Below are positions 59,027-64,000 of a stretch of DNA of 64,000 nucleotides, piece after piece; the first letter of the stretch is position 1; each line of letters opens with the position of its first letter. Made by a program: the position numbers and the translations under genes. Source of the stretch: Thiogranum sp963752745 (GTDB lineage Bacteria > Pseudomonadota > Gammaproteobacteria > DSM-19610); assembly GCA_963752745.1 (NCBI GenBank), contig CAVWAK010000014.1, positions 56,165-120,164 on the forward strand, read 5' to 3'. The notes below the pieces were generated by a model, which did not search any database, was not told the origin of the DNA, and saw only the letters and a list, made by a program, of their open reading frames with translations.

Positions 59027-60221
59027 CTAGTAATTCAAGCCAATTGCAGCTCTTACTTCATCCATTGTCTCGGTAGCGACATCGCGTGCGGCCTCGCCGC
59101 CTTCGCGCAAAATGTTGCGTACCAGCTGCGGGTCTTCCTCGAATTCACGGGCGCGATCGCGGATCGGTGCCAGCTCGCTACGCACTGCGTCGACGATGGG
59201 CTGCTTGCAGTCCAGGGCAACCAATGCCAGCCGAGGTACAACCCTCGCGCACCCACTGTTGGCGGCTCTCGTCCGAGTATACCTGGTGCAGCTGGAATAC
59301 CGGACATTTGTCCGGATTGCCCGGGTCATCGACGGCGCACACGTGCCGGATCGGTGGGCATTGTGCGTAATTTCTTTTCGACCTCATTCGGATCATCGCG
59401 CAGCGCAATGGTGTTGCCGTCAGGACTTGGACATCTTCTGTCCGTCCAGCCCCCGCTCGACGCCGGTGTTAGTAAAGCCTGCGGCTCGGGCAGGATAATA
59501 CGACCACCGCCTTCGAGATAACCGAACAGGCGTTCGCGATCCCCCATGGCAAGATTACCCTGGCTGTCGAGTAACGCACGCGCTACGCTCCAGTGCCTGT
59601 CCCTGCTCCTGATATCCTTGCGCAGCTTCGCGATAAAGCCTGGCGTTCTTCTTGCCCATCTTCTTGATGGCGACTTCAGCCTTATTTCTTCGAAGTCCGG
59701 CTCGCGGCCGTAGAGATGGTTGAAGCGGCGCGCCACTTCACGCGTCAGTCGACGTGCGCCACCTGGTCGTCACCGACGGCACTGAGCCCGGCCTTGTAGA
59801 TCAGGATGTCGGCATCTGCAGCAGCGGATAACCCAGAAAACCGTCAGGTGGCGAGATCGCATTCACGTTGATCTTCCTGCTGGTCCTTGTAGCTGGGTAA
59901 GGCGTTCAAGGCGAACCCAGCGGCGTAATAATCAACGCACAAGAGGAACGCAGCTTGGTGTGTTGCGGCACATCGGACTGCACTGAACAAATCGGGGATG
60001 GTCGAGTTCCACGGCAGCAAGCCAGTCAGCAACCATGTCCATAAACTTTGTAATCTCCGGATCTTCATAGTGGGTGGTCAACGTGTGCCTCGCAACGAAG
60101 AAGTACCTCGTACCGGTGCTGAAGTTCGATCCAGTTTTTCAACACACCATGATAGTGGCCCAGATGAGTCGTCGGTCGGTCGCATGCCGGACAGTACGCG
60201 ATTCTCAGTTGTGCTGGCCAG
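59027..60221 (-). pseudogene. Frameshifted trpS copy
   Basis: Segments of TrpRS are found in changing frames: the end (LVRNILREGGEAARDVATET), the middle (ARRFNHLYGREPDFEE, GYLEGGGRIILPEPQALLTP) and the start (TENRVLSGMR near 60,200). The KMSKS region is shifted by an extra base. No full-length enzyme can be read. Confidence 0.85.
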
Positions 60222-60268
60222 GTTGATCAGCTCCTTAAGGTTCGGTGTTCATGTCATCAACGCATCCA

Positions 60269-60942
60269 TCAGGCGCTGGAAAGTCCCACACGCGCATGCC
60301 GGAAGCCGATACCAGAAACTCCCCCAGAACGGTGTTCATCTATCGGCCGCATGATCCATCCCAGCGATCCGCTCATCAACAGAAAAATCAATATCCAGAA
60401 CCCGTACGGCTCAATGCGCGAAAAAGGTATCGCGTAACGCGTCGATACAGGCGAGTCATTACCGCCGTCCAGCGGTAGCAACGGCAGCAGATTGAGGACC
60501 ATCAATATGGTGTTAATGAAGATACCGGCCACACCCATGAATAACAGGGGCGTCTTGATCCAGCTCTCCATGGGCAACCCGGTTGCAATGCGTGCCACCA
60601 GCGCCCAGGCAAGTGCCATCAGCAGGTTGGATATCGGCCCGGCTGCAGCTACCCATGCCATATCCTGTTTTGGCCGCTTGAAATTACGCCAGTCGACCGG
60701 CACCGGTTTGGCCCAGCCAAACACAAAACCACCCGGCAACAACAACATCAGGCCGGCACCAGAATAGTACCCACCGGGTCGATATGCTTGAATGGGTTCA
60801 GGGTCAGACGCCCCTGCATCTCTGCAGTTTTGTCGCCGAACCGGCGCGCCACCCAGCCATGTGCAGTTTCATGAACGGTAATGGCCAGCAGTACCGGCAT
60901 TAACCACGCCGATATCTTTTGTACCAGGCTAACTTCTAACAT
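60269..60942 (-). pseudogene. Frameshifted site-2 protease copy
   Basis: The first 63 residues equal the intact copy, then one C is missing in a CCC run (near 60,750). The following frame restores the sequence up to PLLPLDGG. Beyond 60,480 the copy becomes diverged (RIEPYGFWILIFLLMSG for RIEPFGFFILVALLMTG) and its end is scrambled. Confidence 0.82.
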
Positions 60943-60981
60943 GGCGCCAGTATACCTGCTCGCGGAACGATAATCCGGCAG

Positions 60982-61602
60982 CTACTCAAGGTCATCTGTT
61001 GCACCCCTGCCTTTACGAACAACACGTGGCACCGAATCAGTAAGGTCAACAATGGTTGTAGGCTCGACACCGCAATGTCCCCCATCCACTACCAGGTCAA
61101 GCTGGTGCTCCAGCTTTTCACGAATATCGTGGGCATCGGTTTCCGGGTAGTCATTCCCCGGCATGATCAAGGTAGTACTCATTACCGGCTGATCGTACTC
61201 GGCTAGCAGGTGTTCAAGAATGAGGTTATCCGTCACCCGGATTCCAATGGTTTTTTGCTTCGGATGCTGCAAGCGGCGCGGCACAATAGCCGTGGCTCGC
61301 AGGATAAAAGTATAGGGACCGGGCGTATGCGCCTTCAACAGGCGGTAGGCACTGTTATCCACGCGCGCATAGGTTGCGATCTCGGACAGATCACGGCACA
61401 ACAGGGTGAAATTGTGTTGCTTGTCCAGGTCGCGAATCCGCCTGACACGCTCGACGGCGCTTTTATCATCAAGGTGGCAGATGATAGCGTAGCTGGAGTC
61501 GGTGGGGACTGCCGCGATGCCGCCATCACGAATAATATCCACCGCATGTCGTATCAGGCGGGCTTGCGGATCATCGGGATGAATTTCGAAAAACTGGCTC
61601 AT
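60982..61602 (-). CDS. YciO-family protein, second copy
   Basis: The encoded 206 residues are identical to those of the gene at 52,831, and only rare silent base changes are seen. It lies in the near-identical tract of the inverted repeat. It is probably an assembly or strain duplicate. Confidence 0.8.
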   Translation of the reverse strand: MSQFFEIHPDDPQARLIRHAVDIIRDGGIAAVPTDSSYAIICHLDDKSAVERVRRIRDLDKQHNFTLLCRDLSEIATYARVDNSAYRLLKAHTPGPYTFILRATAIVPRRLQHPKQKTIGIRVTDNLILEHLLAEYDQPVMSTTLIMPGNDYPETDAHDIREKLEHQLDLVVDGGHCGVEPTTIVDLTDSVPRVVRKGRGATDDLE

Positions 61603-62444
61603 GCCACACGAGGCCAGCCATCGGCTTCCCAGATCGGTGTACAACCATTTGGCAATGGCCGCAGACGCCCCAGGTTCACCCACGGCTTTTCAGGTCCGTG
61701 GTAATCGGAACCGGCAGATGCAAACAGCTTGTGCTCTCTGGACAACGCCGCCATGTGCAGCGTTTCATCACGGGAATGACTGCCGGAAACGACCTCCAGA
61801 CCAACACCTCCGGCTTCCCGGAACTCTCCGATCAGGCCCGCCAGCCTGGTGCGCGTCAGCCCGTAACGGGCCGGGTGGGCGATCACCGGCAATCCGCCAG
61901 CCTCAATGATCCAGCCCAGTGCTTCGCTCATCGGTGCCCATTGACCACGCACATAGCCGGGTTTCCCCTTGACCAGGTAGCGCTTGAAGACATCACGCAG
62001 CGACGCAGCATGTCCGTGTTCGTGCAGAAAATGCGCAAAGTGGGTACGACTGAGTATCCGTCCACGACGATAAGCGGTAGCCCCTGCAAGCGCGTCCGGA
62101 ATACCCGCCTTTTCCAGCTTGTGGGCAATTTCCTCGGCGCGCCGGTCACGAAATGCCAGCAGACCCCGGAGACCATCCAGCAAAGTTCGACTCTCAGGGT
62201 CCACATTCAGGCCAAGCACATGGATAGTCATGTTTTTCCAGACGACGGACACTTCAACACCGGCAAGCAGGCGTATGTCCTCGGCGGCCGCGGCACGCCC
62301 GGCCTCGGCATAGCCGTCAAGGGTGTCGTGGTCGGTCAATGCCAGCACGTCGACCCCGGCGGTAACCGCACGGCTAACCAGTTCGGTTGGCGTCAGGGTG
62401 CCATCCGAGGCCGTCGAGTGGCTGTGTAAATCGTAGCAATACAT
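61599..62444 (-). CDS. PHP-domain phosphoesterase, second copy
   Basis: These 281 residues differ from the first copy by two changes (Arg to Gly in EAGRAAA, Ala to Thr in GATAYRRGR). All metal-binding motifs are kept. It overlaps the YciO-type copy as in the left arm. Confidence 0.8.
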   Translation of the reverse strand: MYCYDLHSHSTASDGTLTPTELVSRAVTAGVDVLALTDHDTLDGYAEAGRAAAAEDIRLLAGVEVSVVWKNMTIHVLGLNVDPESRTLLDGLRGLLAFRDRRAEEIAHKLEKAGIPDALAGATAYRRGRILSRTHFAHFLHEHGHAASLRDVFKRYLVKGKPGYVRGQWAPMSEALGWIIEAGGLPVIAHPARYGLTRTRLAGLIGEFREAGGVGLEVVSGSHSRDETLHMAALSREHKLFASAGSDYHGPEKPWVNLGRLRPLPNGCTPIWEADGWPRVA

Positions 62445-62520
62445 CTTTTATATTGTACCGGAGCAGCCAGCAGCATGCTGCCCCTGCGCCCTGCTGCAGA
62501 TTCCGGTACCATGGCGCGCC

Positions 62521-63285
62521 ATGAACTTACCAGATCCCAATGCCAGCAGTTTTCGCGAAGGCCTCGCAGAGCCGCTTGAGGAATTACGTGAGGCCTGGGA
62601 AATAACCGGTGAATCCGGCCAGCCGGGCGAAACCACGCCGGCCTTGCTGGTTGAAACGTTCCAGCAGCTCTATGAGGCCATGCAGCGTACCGAAGCCAGT
62701 ATTCTGGCCAACATGGATACCGAGTCCTCCGGCAACCTGGCCACCCCGAGTGATGTCAGCGAGTTGGGTGAATACGCCGTGGAGATGTTCGAGCAAGCCT
62801 GCCACTGGGCCAAACACCTCAAACTGCCGGATGTTTTTGAACGCTTGCAGGCATTTACCATTTCCATGGCGCTCTGGGTTGCTGGCCATGACGGGCAGCT
62901 GCTGACCCTGGAACCGGTTGTCGATGCGCTGGCCCAGGCCGCCAACAGTACCGGAGAGCCTGAGGAATTATTCAGCCTGTATGAGGCCATGACGGATATT
63001 ATGGCCGCCACGTCGCCGATGATTGCCAGAGACCTGGAAATCGTCAACCCGGGCCGACCGTGGCGACTGCTGAACCTTAATCGTGCAATTGTAGCCACGC
63101 GCACCCACCAGCCCGATATCATGGAAGAGGCATTCAGCACACTGGCCGAGCAGCTGCCGAATGATGCGCCGGGGTTTTTTACACAGGGCATGGAACAAAT
63201 GGACTTGCTAAACTACCCGCCGCAGGTTCGCGAAGTGATGGACCGCTATTACAAAAAATGGAACGTAAACCGCTCCTTACACTGA
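62521..63285 (+). CDS. Helical protein of unknown function, second copy
   Basis: This is the 254-residue copy of the gene at 51,148. It shares nearly all residues; differences are AVEMFEQ for ALEMFEQ and, at the end, YYKKWNVNRS for YYRKWSVNRS. The last changes lie where the near-identical tract ends. Confidence 0.65.
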   Translation: MNLPDPNASSFREGLAEPLEELREAWEITGESGQPGETTPALLVETFQQLYEAMQRTEASILANMDTESSGNLATPSDVSELGEYAVEMFEQACHWAKHLKLPDVFERLQAFTISMALWVAGHDGQLLTLEPVVDALAQAANSTGEPEELFSLYEAMTDIMAATSPMIARDLEIVNPGRPWRLLNLNRAIVATRTHQPDIMEEAFSTLAEQLPNDAPGFFTQGMEQMDLLNYPPQVREVMDRYYKKWNVNRSLH

Positions 63286-63316
63286 AACGGATTTACTGGG
63301 CCGCCGAAACGATACT

Positions 63317-63868
63317 ATGAAGTTTCTTTACGACTTCTTTCCGATACTGCTGTTTTTTATCAGCTACAAGATGTACGACATCTATGTGGCAACCGCTGTG
63401 GCGATTGCTGCAGCAGCCGTGCAGACCGGCGCCTTCTGGCTGAAACACCGGCGCTTTGAAAAGATGCACCTGGTGACCTTTGGTCTGCTGGCGGTCTTCG
63501 GTGGCCTGACTATATTTCTGCGCGACCCGACTTTTATTAAATGGAAACCGACAGTGATCAACTGGCTGTTTGCCGCCACCTTCCTGGGCAGCCACTGGAT
63601 CGGTGACAAGCCACTGGTAGAACGCATGATGAGTCACGCTATCCAGGCTGAACGCCCGGTATGGGTCCGTCTGAGCTGGATGTGGATCGTGTTCTTCATC
63701 GGCATTGGCTGTCTCAACCTGTATGTCGCCTATAACTACTCCGAGGAAGCCTGGGTGAATTTCAAGCTGTTTGGCATGCTGGGCATTACTTTTGCCTTTG
63801 TGATCGGCCAGGCTTTCTATCTCAGCCGTTACATTGAAGACCATAAAAAACCCGAAGAGGAGTCCTGA
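63317..63868 (+). CDS. YciB septation protein, second diverged copy
   Basis: This is an intact 183-residue frame. It differs from the left copy by a handful of conservative changes (Val/Ile, Gly/Ala, Ser/Ala, Phe/Tyr, Glu/Lys) and by many silent base changes. This is what a related strain would show, rather than sequencing error. Confidence 0.85.
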   Translation: MKFLYDFFPILLFFISYKMYDIYVATAVAIAAAAVQTGAFWLKHRRFEKMHLVTFGLLAVFGGLTIFLRDPTFIKWKPTVINWLFAATFLGSHWIGDKPLVERMMSHAIQAERPVWVRLSWMWIVFFIGIGCLNLYVAYNYSEEAWVNFKLFGMLGITFAFVIGQAFYLSRYIEDHKKPEEES

Positions 63869-64000
63869 TGCTGTACGCCTTTATCAGTGAAGACGGGCCA
63901 GGCACGCTGGACAAACGCCTGGATGCACGCCCTGATCACCTGCAGCGTCTGCAGCTGCTGCGCGATGAAGGGCGACTGGTACTCGCAGGCCCTCACCCCG
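63868..64000 (+). CDS. YciI family protein, second copy, cut by the window end
   Basis: The first 44 codons are present (MLYAFISEDGPGTLDKRLDA and on to LVLAGPHP). It overlaps the yciB copy as in the left arm and differs from the first copy at several residues. Confidence 0.8.
   Translation, partial: MLYAFISEDGPGTLDKRLDARPDHLQRLQLLRDEGRLVLAGPHP

Larger units (their letters stand above)
57290..64000 (-). repeat. Right arm of the large inverted repeat
   Basis: It is the reverse complement of 50,433-57,205 with three levels of similarity. 57,290-60,479 is diverged and full of indels. 60,480-63,253 is almost identical, with rare single-base differences. 63,254-64,000 is diverged at many positions but without frame breaks. 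It continues past the window edge. Confidence 0.92.

Overview
The window looks like a chromosomal segment of a gammaproteobacterium. Gene order follows Pseudomonas closely in two blocks: LysR-leuC-leuD-leuB-asd-fimV-truA-trpF-(trpB-trpA)-accD-folC-SPOR-cvpA-purF-metZ, then lpxH-ppiB-(gltX)-cysS-folD-tRNAs-tig-clpP-clpX-lon-hupB-tRNAs-ppiD-fabI plus a Yej-type peptide ABC transporter. Differences from Pseudomonas are trpBA placed between trpF and accD, a glutamyl-tRNA synthetase where Pseudomonas has glnS, and a SAM-II riboswitch before metZ. These suggest another gammaproteobacterial lineage. The species cannot be fixed from the sequence.

Layout. 1-2.5 kb: start of a MscS-type channel, a small exported repeat protein and a LysR regulator. 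2.6-20 kb: leucine, aspartate-family and tryptophan biosynthesis, accD, folC, purF and the riboswitch-controlled metZ. 20-24 kb: envelope and unknown proteins, LpxH and PpiB. 24-28 kb: gltX, cysS and folD. 28.1-29 kb: tRNA-Pro, -Arg, -His, -Lys and -Leu, with a small hairpin-rich insert behind tRNA-Arg. 29-38 kb: the proteostasis set tig, clpP, clpX, lon (with a sigma-32-like promoter) and ppiD, with hupB and tRNA-Val and -Asp. 38-49 kb: a carboxylate symporter, two unusual fold-back repeats, fabI, the four-gene ABC transporter, a YjdF-like membrane protein and a class V aminotransferase. 49-57.3 kb: a parvulin lipoprotein, bolA, yciI, yciB, a PHP phosphoesterase, a YciO-type protein, a site-2 protease, trpS, scpA, scpB and the first 66 codons of an rluB-like gene.

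At about 57.25 kb the sequence folds back on itself. From 57,290 to the window end it is the reverse complement of 50,433-57,205, with only 84 bases between the arms, and rluB is cut by the join. The copy is a mosaic. 57.3-60.48 kb is clearly diverged and full of single-base frameshifts (rluB, scpB, scpA, trpS and the end of the protease). 60.48-63.25 kb is almost identical to the left arm. 63.25-64.0 kb is diverged but intact. Mostly conservative substitutions combined with a swarm of indels fit best with a fold-back or strain-chimeric assembly join, but a real inverted duplication with gene conversion cannot be excluded from sequence alone. Single frameshifts in fimV and cvpA also hint at residual sequencing error.

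The most notable signals are the fold-back join, the SAM-II riboswitch with terminator before metZ, two fold-back elements at 39.2-39.5 kb with a shared core but different self-complementary arms, and the 185-base tRNA-Arg 3'-end duplication carrying a string of hairpins.
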